Origin: Firmicutes bacterium UBA4881
GTDB taxonomy: Bacteria > Bacillota > DTU065
Length of the DNA stretch: 63,824 nucleotides
Reading direction: 5' to 3'
Assembly (NCBI GenBank): GCA_002399235.1
Contig: DHDH01000049.1
Span: 1 to 63,824 of the forward strand
The notes beneath the pieces are model-generated. The model was not told the origin of the DNA and ran no database searches. It saw only the letters and a list, made by a program, of their open reading frames with translations. Shown here piece after piece: positions 24,811-34,311 of this stretch. A program made the translations under genes and the position numbers. Each line of letters starts with the position of its first letter. The stretch's first letter is position 1.

Positions 24811-25653
24811 TTATTTGGACATTCCTATTAACATCTCTCTTAAGAGCTTTGCTCCCATAAAAGCTGTTCTCTCGGTAGAATCATAATCAGGAGCGATCTC
24901 CACGATATCTGCGCCAATAACATTAAGATTTTCCAGTAGTAGATATAAGGCTCTAAATAGTTCTTTACTAGTGCATCCGCCTGGCTCTGGAGTTCCAGTA
25001 CCAGGGGCATAGGCTGGATCCAATACATCGATATCTAAAGTGATATAGATTGGTCGGCCCGCAAATAGTTTAGTTACTTCCTTGGCAGCTGGGATGATCT
25101 CCCATTCTCTATCTGGGAAGAAATGAGTATTTTCATGGCCCCAAATAAATTCTTCTCTTTCACCTGATCTAATGCCAATCTGGGCAAGTGATTTCGAACC
25201 CACTTCATTAGCTACATGTCTTAGTACTGTAGCATGTGAAAGTTTGTCCCCTAAAAAGGTTTCTCTTAAATCGGTGTGAGCATCGAAATGAACCACAGCT
25301 AGGTTGGGGTATTTCTTCTTGGTGGCTTGAATTAAAGGATAAGTTACCAAGTGATCGCCACCAATAGAGATCAACTTTTTACCAGTATTTAATATCTCTT
25401 CAGCTTGTTCCCGAATTGCCTCTAAAGAACTAGAAACATTACCCCAAATTAGTTCAGCATCGCCAGCATCTTCGAAAGCAACATTCTCTAAGGAACGGTC
25501 AAAATATGGGCTATATAGTTCCAAGCCGTGAGAAACGAGTTTAATACTGTCATAAGCGAAACGTGAACCCGGTCTCCAGCTTGCTGTAAAGTCCATTGGC
25601 ACGCCCCAGACAGCAATATCGCCTTTTCCCCTAGCACCTAATAATGTAGCCAT
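24811..25653 (-). CDS. speB: agmatinase (ureohydrolase)
   Basis: Hydrolyses agmatine to putrescine and urea with a binuclear manganese site. 280 residues, the usual agmatinase size. Metal motifs are GGDHLVTYP, VVHFDAHTDLRE and LDIDVLDPAYAPGTGTPEPGG. It follows speE by 88 bases, so the two make the putrescine and spermidine steps. No arginine decarboxylase (speA) is seen here. A hairpin lies between the two genes and may lower speB expression relative to speE. Confidence 0.94.
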   Translation of the reverse strand: MATLLGARGKGDIAVWGVPMDFTASWRPGSRFAYDSIKLVSHGLELYSPYFDRSLENVAFEDAGDAELIWGNVSSSLEAIREQAEEILNTGKKLISIGGDHLVTYPLIQATKKKYPNLAVVHFDAHTDLRETFLGDKLSHATVLRHVANEVGSKSLAQIGIRSGEREEFIWGHENTHFFPDREWEIIPAAKEVTKLFAGRPIYITLDIDVLDPAYAPGTGTPEPGGCTSKELFRALYLLLENLNVIGADIVEIAPDYDSTERTAFMGAKLLREMLIGMSK

Positions 25654-25673
25654 AAGCTGCCTCCTAGAAACTT

Positions 25674-25701
25674 AAAATAGGGCTAGCTAAAGCTAGCCCT
25701 A
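25674..25701 (-). terminator. hairpin between speE and speB (partial terminator)
   Basis: TAGGGCTAGCT/AGCTAGCCCTA, an 11-bp stem with a 2-base centre, followed by TTTT on the minus strand. It would end speE transcripts partly or fully before speB. Confidence 0.7.
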
Positions 25702-25741
25702 TCTAATATACCCTGTTTAGGAAAGATTGAAAAGTAAGCAA

Positions 25742-26566
25742 TTAAGCTTTATTTAACATTTCCTTGACAAAAGGAGGAACGTCAAAGGCTCTCTCCATTA
25801 ATGCTTTATTAAAATACTTGCCTTGCAAAGTAACTTCACGATTAGCTTTTAGAGGCATCTTTTTACTACCTACTGTGTAAGTCCAAAATCCGGTTGGGTA
25901 AGTAGGCATAAACCCACATACTACACCTACATTAGGGAAATGTACCTTCATGTTATGTGCACATTTTATCATTAAATTGTGGGGTGCAAATGGTGATTCT
26001 GTTTGAGCGCAAATAACACCATCTTCCCTTAATGCGTTATGGACATAACCATAGAACTCGGCTGAAAATAAACCTACTGCAGGACCTACAGGATCTGTTG
26101 AATCACTAATAACCACATCAAAATAATCTTTCTTATCTTGCATGTAAGCTATGCCATCTGTTACTAAGATCTCTACCCTAGGATCATCTAGCCCTGAGCT
26201 GAGTGTTGGCAAGTACTTCCTTGAAGCTTCGATAACTTTACCATCAATCTCTACCAACTTTACTTCCTCAACTTCTGGATTTCTCAAAATTTCTCTTACA
26301 GTTCCGCCATCTCCACCGCCAATAACACAAACTCGCTTAGGGTTAGGATGAACATGTAAAGGTACATGAGCAATTATCTCATGGTAGAGGAACTCATCCC
26401 GTTCTGTACATTGGATAGCTTGATCTAAGACAAGCATTCTGCCAAATTCTAGAGTGTCGACAACAGCTAAACTTTGATAAGGAGTTTCTTCCATATGCAA
26501 AATTTTGTTGATACGAAGACCAATGGCCAGATCTTTAGACTGGGCCTCCTTAAACCAGAATTCCAT
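25742..26566 (-). CDS. speE: spermidine synthase (polyamine aminopropyltransferase)
   Basis: Transfers an aminopropyl group from decarboxylated SAM to putrescine. 274 residues. Motifs are VIGGGDGGTVREILR (SAM-binding loop), LVEIDGKVIEASR, and the catalytic DVVISDSTDPVGPA. The ATG has AAAGGTGATCAA upstream. First gene of the speE-speB unit; its leader begins with a hairpin. Confidence 0.96.
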   Translation of the reverse strand: MEFWFKEAQSKDLAIGLRINKILHMEETPYQSLAVVDTLEFGRMLVLDQAIQCTERDEFLYHEIIAHVPLHVHPNPKRVCVIGGGDGGTVREILRNPEVEEVKLVEIDGKVIEASRKYLPTLSSGLDDPRVEILVTDGIAYMQDKKDYFDVVISDSTDPVGPAVGLFSAEFYGYVHNALREDGVICAQTESPFAPHNLMIKCAHNMKVHFPNVGVVCGFMPTYPTGFWTYTVGSKKMPLKANREVTLQGKYFNKALMERAFDVPPFVKEMLNKA

Positions 26567-26612
26567 TTGATCACCTTTACCCCAGGCCGTAGCCCTGTAT
26601 TTACAAATAAAA

Positions 26613-26664
26613 GACTAGGGAAGTTCCGGAAAGAACCCCGCTAGTCCCTTTGTCTGATAGTATA
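26613..26664 (-). promoter_or_regulatory. speE promoter and 5' hairpin
   Basis: TATACT (26659-26664) is a -10 element with only a weak -35. About 6 bases after the predicted start, GACTAG...CTAGTC (26613-26646) encloses an imperfect GGGGTTC/GGAACTTCC stem and is followed by TTTTATTT. It could be an attenuator or a 5' stabilising hairpin. Confidence 0.5.
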
Positions 26665-26901
26665 CATAAATTATTGCCTAAAGTAAAGAAATTACGCAAA
26701 AAGTCGTTGATAATCTAGCTATTTAGCTTAATAAAGCTGATATTTCCGGTTCATTCAGCTAAAACGTTAAATCAAATTGTAGGATCTATTATTATTGCAC
26801 TTGCTAGAACATCTCACTATTTCCTAAGGAGTATCTAAAACCTAAAATCACTTGATTAAAGTTCTTTTATTTAGCGCGGTTTAGTTCCATAGTACTATTT
26901 C

Positions 26902-27081
26902 TTAATCGGCTTTTAACTTCAACAATTCGCTATGCCATATCCTAACTTGCAATTCATCGATTTGATCCATGAGCTCTTTTACTCTAGGATCTCGCTCTAG
27001 TTCAACACCATCATTATTCATAAGACATGTCAATTGTTCTCTCAGCAATACCGCCTCTCGGTATAGATCCCTTTTATCCAA
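26902..27081 (-). CDS. small helical protein, possibly Spo0E-like
   Basis: A 59-residue protein starting at TTG with an AGGAG site about 6 bases upstream. It reads as two amphipathic helices (REAVLLREQLTCLM and DPRVKELMDQIDELQVRIW) joined by a short loop. This resembles the Spo0E-like aspartyl-phosphate phosphatases, which end SQELDxLI; here MDQIDEL replaces the SQELD motif. It stands alone between speE and the lactate dehydrogenase operon, with about 230 bases on each side. The gene is likely; the family is uncertain. Confidence 0.5.
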   Translation of the reverse strand: MDKRDLYREAVLLREQLTCLMNNDGVELERDPRVKELMDQIDELQVRIWHSELLKLKAD

Positions 27082-27360
27082 CTATCTTCTCCTCTCTTTC
27101 AAGGACTCGAGTTGATAAGCAAGCTATTCTACTGCCTACTATGACCGATCATTTTGGTAATAGTTACTACTAATAATATTTATTTCCTTTAACTTTATAC
27201 ATGAAACATGTAAATCTATAAATCCACTTAAATCCTGTTCGTGGAAAAGGAGGAAGGAAAATTCTCTCATCTGTACAAATTAATGATCGATAACAGACTA
27301 CCTACTAAAATTAACAAAAGTCTAAATGCGTAAAGTATATCAAGGAAAGGGGTTCCTAAG

Positions 27361-28149
27361 TTGCGAATTGCCGTCTGCATTAAACAAGTTCCAGATACGA
27401 CAGAAGTTGCTATTGATGAAGAAAAAGGCATCCTTAAGCGTGAAGGCGTAGACAGTCGGATGAATCCATATGATCTTTATGGTCTGGAGACCGCTTTAAG
27501 GCTTAAAGAAAAGTTTGGTGGCGAAGTAATCGTAATTAGTATGGGGCCTCCCCAAGCAGCAGCAGTAATCAAAGAAGCTTATGCTATGGGAGCTGATACT
27601 GGTTTTTTGTTGTCTGATCGCAAATTTGCTGGAGCTGATACCTTAGCGACAGCTTACACTTTAGCCAAAGGGATCAAGAAACTTGGAACTCTTGATCTGA
27701 TAATAACTGGTATGCAAACAACAGATGGCGATACAGCTCAAGTTGGTCCCGGTATTGCCGAGTATTTAGGCTGGCCTCATATCTCTTATGTAACTAAAAT
27801 AGTTGATTCTTCTGATTCAAGTCTCACTGTTACCACCGATATGTTAGATACAATAGAAACGCAAAAAATTGAACTTCCTGCTCTCATCACAGTTGCTAAA
27901 GATATCAATAGACCTAGGTTACTTTCGTATAAACTTAAATGCGCTACCCAAAACAAAGAAGTTAAAATTCTTAACTATAAAGACTTGGCTGGAGAAGAGG
28001 AAGTATTTTTCGGTTTAGATGGTTCGCCAACTCAAGTAGAAAGAATTTTCCCACCCCAAAGAAACTGCCAACAAGAGCTTTGGCAGGGAGAACCTCAAGA
28101 GCTTGCGAATCGCCTTGTCGCTAAGCTAAAGGAGCTGAGATTCATATGA
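27361..28149 (+). CDS. etfB: electron transfer flavoprotein beta subunit (LctB-type)
   Basis: 262 residues, the EtfB fold with CIKQVPDT at the start, DPYDLYGLETALRLKE-like NPYDLYGLE, GMQTTDGDTAQVGPGIAEYLGWP (given in part) and TVAKDINRPRLLS. It starts at TTG with an AAGGGG site. It overlaps etfA by 4 bases (ATGA). With etfA and the FAD dehydrogenase it matches the order lctB-lctC-lctD of the Acetobacterium lactate dehydrogenase/Etf complex, where the Etf couples lactate oxidation by NAD+ to ferredoxin oxidation. Confidence 0.93.
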   Translation: MRIAVCIKQVPDTTEVAIDEEKGILKREGVDSRMNPYDLYGLETALRLKEKFGGEVIVISMGPPQAAAVIKEAYAMGADTGFLLSDRKFAGADTLATAYTLAKGIKKLGTLDLIITGMQTTDGDTAQVGPGIAEYLGWPHISYVTKIVDSSDSSLTVTTDMLDTIETQKIELPALITVAKDINRPRLLSYKLKCATQNKEVKILNYKDLAGEEEVFFGLDGSPTQVERIFPPQRNCQQELWQGEPQELANRLVAKLKELRFI

Positions 28150-29333
28150 GTCGCTTAACAATCGACAAAGGGCTTTGTATTTTATGCGGTAAATGTGTAG
28201 AAGCTTGCCCCTTTGACGCTTTAGAATTAAAGGATCAAGTCGTGGTCAACGAAAATTGTCGTCTTTGTGGTATCTGTGTTAAAGTGTGCCCAGTCTCAGC
28301 TTTGGTAATTGAACGAGGCCTTAGTAAAACAGTTGATTTTGATAGTTATAAAGATATACTTGTTTTTGCTGAACAACGTGGTGGCAGATTAAGTAGCGTT
28401 GTTTTGGAGTTAATTGGTAAAGGTCGTGAGTTAGCTGATAAGCTCCATCAAAAACTAGCTGTAGTTATACCAGGAACGAACACAGAAAGCTTAGTAGAAA
28501 AAATCAAACAATATCCTGTTGATACAATTTATGTCTACGACCATCCTGAATTAGCTTATTATCGTGCCGAAACTTATACCGCAGTTTTAGAAGATCTTGT
28601 TAAAGAAGTCAAACCAGGTATTTTGCTTGTAGGTGCTACCCAGGTTGGCCGTTCTTTAGCGCCTAGGTTAGCAACTAGATTAAAAACTGGCCTTACAGCT
28701 GACTGTACTATTTTAGATGTTAAACCAAATGGTGATCTCATTCAGACCAGGCCCGCTTTCGGTGGTAATGTCATGGCTCAAATTATTACACCTAAACATC
28801 GGCCTCAAATGGCCACAGTTAGACCAAAAGTCATGGCCCCTTCTGCCTTAAACACCACTTACCCTACTACTGTGGTGTTACAAGAAGTTAAGCCCACAAT
28901 GCTTTCTTCTGGGATTAGCTTTCTTAGCATCGAACCTAAACCACAAGAGACTGCTATTACAGAAGCCGAAGTTATTATTGCTGTAGGTAGGGGTTTGAAA
29001 AAAGCCGATGATTTGATTCTGATCGAGTCACTAGCCAAAGAACTAGGTGGGATGGTTGCTGTGACTAGACCACTTGTAGAAGCTGGCTGGTGTTCCTATA
29101 CCAAACAGATTGGCCTTAGTGGTCGCACCGTAAGACCTAAGCTAATCATTGCTTGTGGTATCTCAGGAGCGATTCAATTTGTTGCTGGTATGTCTAGTTC
29201 TGATGTGATCTTTGCTATCAACAAAGATCCTGATGCTCCAATCTTTGGCGTAGCTCATTATGGACTTATTGGCGATTTTTATGAAATCTTGCCAGCTCTT
29301 GTTAACGAACTTAAGTCAAGTGCCAATCTTTGA
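28146..29333 (+). CDS. etfA: electron transfer flavoprotein alpha subunit with N-terminal ferredoxin domain (LctC-type)
   Basis: 395 residues. Residues 1-60 carry two [4Fe-4S] motifs, CILCGKCVEACP and CRLCGICVKVCP, which are absent from ordinary EtfA. The EtfA body follows, with the C-terminal FAD-binding signature GLSGRTVRPKLIIACGISGA (328-347) and AINKDPDAPIF. The ferredoxin domain is the hallmark of EtfA partners of the electron-bifurcating lactate dehydrogenase and of some caffeyl-CoA-type systems, and fits electron entry from ferredoxin. Translationally coupled to etfB. Confidence 0.93.
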   Translation: MSRLTIDKGLCILCGKCVEACPFDALELKDQVVVNENCRLCGICVKVCPVSALVIERGLSKTVDFDSYKDILVFAEQRGGRLSSVVLELIGKGRELADKLHQKLAVVIPGTNTESLVEKIKQYPVDTIYVYDHPELAYYRAETYTAVLEDLVKEVKPGILLVGATQVGRSLAPRLATRLKTGLTADCTILDVKPNGDLIQTRPAFGGNVMAQIITPKHRPQMATVRPKVMAPSALNTTYPTTVVLQEVKPTMLSSGISFLSIEPKPQETAITEAEVIIAVGRGLKKADDLILIESLAKELGGMVAVTRPLVEAGWCSYTKQIGLSGRTVRPKLIIACGISGAIQFVAGMSSSDVIFAINKDPDAPIFGVAHYGLIGDFYEILPALVNELKSSANL

Positions 29334-29354
29334 TCTAGGAAAAGAGGTGTCTAT

Positions 29355-30743
29355 ATGAAAAAGATGACCATGAGTGATGTGGACTTTCTACAAAATGTAG
29401 TGGGCCCTTTAAATGTTTATGTTGGTGAGGCTATTAATGAAGATTATGCTCATGATGAACTCTCCGAGATAAAGGCTCTCCCTGATTGCCTGGTTGAAGC
29501 GGGTTCCACTCACGAGATAGCGCAAATTATGCAATATGCTTATAATAAAGAAATACCTGTTACCGTAAGAGGTTCTGGTACTGGACTTTGCGGTGGTGCA
29601 GTAGCTGTAGCAGGTGGGATTTTACTCTCAACAGCTAGATTAAATAAAGTTATTGAAATTGATGAGGGTAACTTAATTGCTCGTGTTCAACCTGGAGTTA
29701 TTCTACTTAACTTTCAAGATCAAGTAGAGAAACTAGGACTCCTCTACGCACCTGATCCTGGCGAAAAAAGTGCCACTATAGGTGGCAATGTTATGACTAA
29801 CGCAGGTGGGATGCGGGCTATCAAATATGGTGTTACTAGAGACCATGTCCTCGGTATGGAAGTCGTCTTACCAACTGGTGAGATAATTAATCTTGGTGGT
29901 AAAATTGGTAAAAACTCTTCAGGGTATTCTCTTTTAGATCTTTTTATTGGTTCGGAAGGAACGTTAGGCATTGTTACTGAGATTACCTTAAAACTTTTAC
30001 CATTACCTAAAAAAACTGCCACTTTATTGGTTCCTTTTCCTTCGTTAAACGATACTATTCGTGCTGTCCCCGAGGTATTAAAAGGTAGAATTATCCCCAA
30101 TGCAGTTGAATTCATGGAACGCGAAATTATCGAAGCTGCTGAAGAATTTTTAGGTAAGCCTTTCCCTGATAAATCAGCTCCTGCCTATCTACTCCTCCGG
30201 TTTGATGGCAATAGCAAAGACGAACTTGAAAAGGTCTATGAAATAGCTGCTAATATTTGCCTTCAGCAAGGCGCAAACGATGTCTATATTGCTGATACAG
30301 CTGATAGGCAACAATTAATCTGGGAAACTAGAGGTGCCTTTTTAGAGGCGTTAAAAGCTTCGAGTGAGATGGATGAGGTCGATGTTGTGGTTCCAAGGAC
30401 AGAAATTCCTCATCTAATAGACTATACCCAAAAGTTAAGGGCAGAGTATGGTGTGCGTGTCCTTAGCTTTGGTCATGCTGGTGATGGTAATGTACACATT
30501 TATATTCTGCGCGATAATTTACCCCAAGACAAATGGCAACAGGTTTTACCCGAGATTATGCAAAAGCTTTATGATAAAGGTCAGGAATTAGGTGGCCAGG
30601 TCTCTGGCGAGCATGGTATTGGTTTTGCCAAAAAAGAGTATCTCTGGCACAGTTTAGGTGAGACACAGATGCGTCTCCAACGATCTATTAAAGAAGCTTT
30701 TGATCCCAAAGGGCTTCTCAATCCACATAAAGTAGTTTCCTAA
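29355..30743 (+). CDS. FAD-linked lactate/glycolate dehydrogenase (GlcD/LctD family)
   Basis: 462 residues. N-terminal PCMH-type FAD domain (VRGSGTGLCGGAVAVAGG, PDPGEKSATIGGNVMTNAGG) and a C-terminal domain with FGHAGDGNVHIYI and GGQVSGEHGIGFAKKEYL. It follows etfA by 21 bases. Its position after etfB and ferredoxin-etfA suggests the LctD role, oxidation of D-lactate (or a related 2-hydroxyacid) to pyruvate with electrons passing to the Etf. No lactate permease, racemase or regulator is in the operon. Glycolate or another hydroxyacid cannot be excluded. Confidence 0.92.
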   Translation: MKKMTMSDVDFLQNVVGPLNVYVGEAINEDYAHDELSEIKALPDCLVEAGSTHEIAQIMQYAYNKEIPVTVRGSGTGLCGGAVAVAGGILLSTARLNKVIEIDEGNLIARVQPGVILLNFQDQVEKLGLLYAPDPGEKSATIGGNVMTNAGGMRAIKYGVTRDHVLGMEVVLPTGEIINLGGKIGKNSSGYSLLDLFIGSEGTLGIVTEITLKLLPLPKKTATLLVPFPSLNDTIRAVPEVLKGRIIPNAVEFMEREIIEAAEEFLGKPFPDKSAPAYLLLRFDGNSKDELEKVYEIAANICLQQGANDVYIADTADRQQLIWETRGAFLEALKASSEMDEVDVVVPRTEIPHLIDYTQKLRAEYGVRVLSFGHAGDGNVHIYILRDNLPQDKWQQVLPEIMQKLYDKGQELGGQVSGEHGIGFAKKEYLWHSLGETQMRLQRSIKEAFDPKGLLNPHKVVS

Positions 30744-31151
30744 AAAATATGTCAAAGGCACCTCGAATTGAGGTGCCTTTGCTTGAACTAAGTTTTAAGT
30801 TAAGCCAAAAAACTCGTTGCTGATTTAATCCATAATAAGTTATTAGCATGCTATATGACCTCTTTAGTTTTGCAAGCAACTTGTTCTAATATCATTTACC
30901 TTAAAATAAGGTGGTTTTTTATATATTTGCCAAGATGTTTATCTTTCTAGATAGGTCATTTTTTACTTAACACAAGGACCGTGAATCTTTTAGAGCCCTT
31001 CTTTGGCATAAACCTATATGAATTATGTTTACCTTGTTAACTCCATAATTATTTCGTAAACTAAAGACGATCGTAGTTAAAGTTAATTCCCTGGAGTTTA
31101 CTGCCTTTAAGGTTCCAAAAATAAAACCGAACATATTTAGGGGGACTTTTA
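30744..31151. other. intergenic region after the lactate dehydrogenase operon
   Basis: Holds the operon terminator (30754-30780). The other 370 bases are AT-rich; no gene or structured RNA was recognised. The right end supplies the promoter and AGGGGGA ribosome site of rsgA. Confidence 0.5.
30754..30780 (+). terminator. terminator of the lactate dehydrogenase operon
   Basis: AAAGGCACCTC/GAGGTGCCTTT, an 11-bp perfect stem with a 5-base loop; Ts are within the stem end. Confidence 0.8.
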
Positions 31152-32219
31152 TTGGTTAATTTAAGAGATTATGGGCTTATTCCCGAAACGCTACCAAAAG
31201 ATATAAATGGTATTCCTGCCCGAATTACGGCAGTACATAGAGAACGCTATGAGATTGTTTGCGAATACAGTGAAACATTCGCAAGTCTAAAAGCAGGCGT
31301 TTATTATAATGACGGGTTAGAAAGCTTTCCTACTACAGGAGATTTTGTGCTAATTCAATATAACCCTAGCGGGGTTAGTTTAATAATTAAAACCCTAGAG
31401 CGAAAATCAAAATTTTCTCGTAATGATTTCTCTGGTCACGCAGTAGGCTATGTGAAAACCGTGTTGGAACAAGTAGTAGCAGCAAATTTTGATTATGTTT
31501 TTATTATGGCATCTCTAAATAAGGATTTTAATATTAGCAGGATCGAACGTTATCTTACTCTTGCCTGGCAAAGTGGTGCCTTTCCAGTAGTTGTACTAAC
31601 CAAAGCTGATTTGGTTGATGATTTCACAGCCCAAGTTGGTATGGTAGAAAAAATAGCATTGGGTGTAGAGGTATTTGCAGTTAGTGCTAAAACTGGTTTT
31701 GGTATCGATAAGCTAAGTAGCTACTTAAAACCAGGTAAGACTATTGTATTTCTAGGTTCAAGTGGTGTCGGCAAGTCAAGTCTTGTCAACACACTTGCCG
31801 AAGAGGAAATTATGAAGGTAAACGTAATTCGTGAGGACGATTCAAAAGGTCGTCACACGACCACTCATAGGCAATTAATTAAGCTTAATAATGGTGTAAT
31901 GATAATTGATACACCAGGGATGCGTGAACTTGGGCTGTGGGACGTTACAGAGGGGCTTGGAGAAACGTTTTCTGATGTGGAAGTTTTTTTCGGCAAATGT
32001 AAATTTTCGAATTGCAGTCATCAAAGTGAGCCAGGTTGTGCTATTAAAGTAGCTATCGAAAACGGCGCTTTACCCTTGGAGCGATGGAACAGTTACCTTA
32101 AACTAAAAAAAGAAGCTCGTTTTTGTGACGACAAAGCAGAATATCTGCGTAAAAAAACTGAGTGGGGTAAGTCAATTGCTAAATATAGCAAAGAAATAAA
32201 AAAAAGAGGTAAAGTATAA
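31152..32219 (+). CDS. rsgA: ribosome small-subunit-dependent GTPase A
   Basis: Circularly permuted GTPase that checks late 30S assembly. 355 residues. An N-terminal OB-like domain is followed by G4 (LTKADL), G1 (LGSSGVGKSSL) and G3 (DTPGMREL) in permuted order, and a C-terminal zinc motif (CKFSNCSHQSEPGC). It starts at TTG with AGGGGGA upstream. It is longer than the typical 290-300-residue YloQ and stands alone, so it may be a second, YjeQ-like paralogue; a yloQ near rpmB/prpC is not in this window. Confidence 0.92.
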   Translation: MVNLRDYGLIPETLPKDINGIPARITAVHRERYEIVCEYSETFASLKAGVYYNDGLESFPTTGDFVLIQYNPSGVSLIIKTLERKSKFSRNDFSGHAVGYVKTVLEQVVAANFDYVFIMASLNKDFNISRIERYLTLAWQSGAFPVVVLTKADLVDDFTAQVGMVEKIALGVEVFAVSAKTGFGIDKLSSYLKPGKTIVFLGSSGVGKSSLVNTLAEEEIMKVNVIREDDSKGRHTTTHRQLIKLNNGVMIIDTPGMRELGLWDVTEGLGETFSDVEVFFGKCKFSNCSHQSEPGCAIKVAIENGALPLERWNSYLKLKKEARFCDDKAEYLRKKTEWGKSIAKYSKEIKKRGKV

Positions 32220-32276
32220 TGGCCCATCAAGGTCTTCTTGATCCGCAAAAATTTATTTCGTAAGAAATAATCCTAA

Positions 32277-32306
32277 GGTATCTCTAATGAGGTGCCTTTT
32301 TTCTTT
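32277..32306 (+). terminator. terminator of rsgA
   Basis: GGTATCTC and GAGGTGCC pair with two G-U pairs and are followed by TTTTTTCTTT. Confidence 0.8.
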
Positions 32307-32427
32307 ACCTCATAATTTAACTTTATCAAAGGATCGATGCATTCTAACCCTTAATTTCGAACTTACTTTTTGTATATCCTGACTCCATTCTGACATGCTA
32401 AATAGAGGATTGCAGGAGGAGATAAAA

Positions 32428-34311
32428 ATGGAACTTAGTCTAGGAATTGATATCGGTTCGACAACACTTAAATTAGCTGGTCTCTATAGTGATGGCACAC
32501 TAGCACCTATAGTTATTAAGGAACTTATTAGTGATCAGCCCCTACCCCAGATCCTTACTGAGACCTTCAGAGAATATACCTCACAATATGGGCAGCCAGA
32601 CTACCTAGGTCTAACTGGTTCCGGGCAAAAGTTAGGTGCTTATATACTCGGTACAACTTGTACAGCTACTGAGATCATTGCTCATGCCAAGGGTTGCGCT
32701 TTCTTAGCTAAAAAGCTACAACTACCTCCACCCAAAGCAATTGTAGAGATCGGTGGACAAGATAGTAAATTGATCCTTTTAAAAGATGAAGTGCCTATCG
32801 CTTTTAACATGAACAGTATCTGCTCTGCTGGTACTGGCGAGTTTTTAAGACACACTCTTTCCGAACTCTCTTTACCTTTCCTTGAATTTAATCAGGCTGT
32901 GCTTCATAGTCCTGGTACTCAGAGCTTAGAAGATACCTGCACCGTTTTCGCTAGACGATCTTTTCGCCATGCTGGCCAAAATGGAGTACCTCTTGAACTA
33001 CGCCTTAAAGGTTTAACAGAGGCTATTTTAAAAAACTATTTACGTACTGTTGCTAAAAACAGGTCCTTACCAACCCCCATCTATTTTCTCGGTGGCTTAT
33101 CTAAATGTTCTGCCATAGCTTTAACTTTAGCAGAACTAACTGGCAAAACTATTATCGTACCACCGCATTCACAAGGCATTGGAGCTCTAGGCATGGCTGT
33201 TTTGGCTAAAAAAGAAGCTAAACAGATTACTTCCCAGTTAGCAACAACTTCTTTTTCCCTTAATTCTGGTTATTGCCAAGGATGCGTTAATAACTGTGAA
33301 CTGACAGTTTTAACTAATTCCACTCAAACATATTTCTTAGGGGGTCGTTGTGAGAGTGCTGGCAGAGGAGGGTTAAGTTCAACTTTAGCAATAAAAAGAC
33401 CTACCATTAATAAAAAGCCTGCACCTAATAAACAAAAGCTAAAAAGCTCCGAAACAGAGGGCTGGGCTATAGGCTTAGATGCTGGATCTAGGCAGTTGAA
33501 AGCAGCTTTAGTTCAGCAAGGAGAACTTATCTTTTTACATACTGAAACCACGGATGCTAATCTCAGCGAGCAAGTAAAAAAGGTCTTGAATCTTTTAATT
33601 AGGCATTTACCACCTCATACTCCCTTTTCTCTAATGACAACAGGTAGTGGTGGTCGTTATTTAAGTCGCTTATTAGCAAAGGATGAGCGCTTATATGAAA
33701 CCGAAATTATCTGTCACTTAAAAGCAGCTAACCACATTTACCCTCAGGTAGGTAGTGTTATTGATGTAGGTGGTAATGACAGTAAAGTGATCATTCAAAG
33801 TAGTTCTAGTTTAGACTTCGCTATGAACGACCGCTGTGCAGCTGGAACTGGCTCCTTTTTAGAACAGTTAGCTCGTCGGTTTGATCTCTCGTTGGGGGCA
33901 GCTACCGAGTTAGCTCTAAAATCTAATAAACCAGCTAGAATAGCTTCCCGTTGTGCTGTCTTAGCTGAAACAGATATCATCCACAAAATGCGCTCTGGTG
34001 CTTTGCCAGAAGATCTACTACTTGGTGCTTGCTATTCTTTAGCTAGAACCTTTATCTCCGATACTTTACATGGCCGCACTCTCGTAACGCCTGTTGTGTT
34101 CCAAGGTGGTGCTTTTTTAAATGCAGCTTTGTTACGTGCTTTTATAGATTTACTAGGCCTTAAGGAAAACGAATATCATATTGCTCAAGATAAACGTCTT
34201 TTAGTTGGGGCTGGAGCTTTAGGAGCAGCTCTTTATGCTTCCGAAAATAGTATTCCTTTTGGTAGCTTAAGCCCAACTCTACATTATTCTAAGGTAGGTG
34301 GCAGCTTTTGA
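32428..34311 (+). CDS. duplicated BadF/HgdC-type activase (two fused ASKHA ATPase domains)
   Basis: 627 residues. Two ATPase domains of the 2-hydroxyacyl-CoA dehydratase activator family are fused: repeat 1 (1-265: LGIDIGSTTLK, VEIGGQDSK, CSAGTGEF) and repeat 2 (346-605: IGLDAGSRQLK, IDVGGNDSK, CAAGTGSF). Each keeps both cysteines that ligate the inter-subunit [4Fe-4S] cluster of HgdC: C132/C171 and C470/C509. The linker has another four Cys (283, 286, 290, 308). The family couples ATP hydrolysis to low-potential electron injection. The ATG at 32428 has GGAGGA upstream. The stop overlaps the next start by 4 bases. Confidence 0.88.
   Translation: MELSLGIDIGSTTLKLAGLYSDGTLAPIVIKELISDQPLPQILTETFREYTSQYGQPDYLGLTGSGQKLGAYILGTTCTATEIIAHAKGCAFLAKKLQLPPPKAIVEIGGQDSKLILLKDEVPIAFNMNSICSAGTGEFLRHTLSELSLPFLEFNQAVLHSPGTQSLEDTCTVFARRSFRHAGQNGVPLELRLKGLTEAILKNYLRTVAKNRSLPTPIYFLGGLSKCSAIALTLAELTGKTIIVPPHSQGIGALGMAVLAKKEAKQITSQLATTSFSLNSGYCQGCVNNCELTVLTNSTQTYFLGGRCESAGRGGLSSTLAIKRPTINKKPAPNKQKLKSSETEGWAIGLDAGSRQLKAALVQQGELIFLHTETTDANLSEQVKKVLNLLIRHLPPHTPFSLMTTGSGGRYLSRLLAKDERLYETEIICHLKAANHIYPQVGSVIDVGGNDSKVIIQSSSSLDFAMNDRCAAGTGSFLEQLARRFDLSLGAATELALKSNKPARIASRCAVLAETDIIHKMRSGALPEDLLLGACYSLARTFISDTLHGRTLVTPVVFQGGAFLNAALLRAFIDLLGLKENEYHIAQDKRLLVGAGALGAALYASENSIPFGSLSPTLHYSKVGGSF

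Noticed and set aside
27280..27340. Short GTG frame upstream of etfB as a leader peptide
   Set aside because: About 30 codons, no regulatory codon run and no terminator after it.
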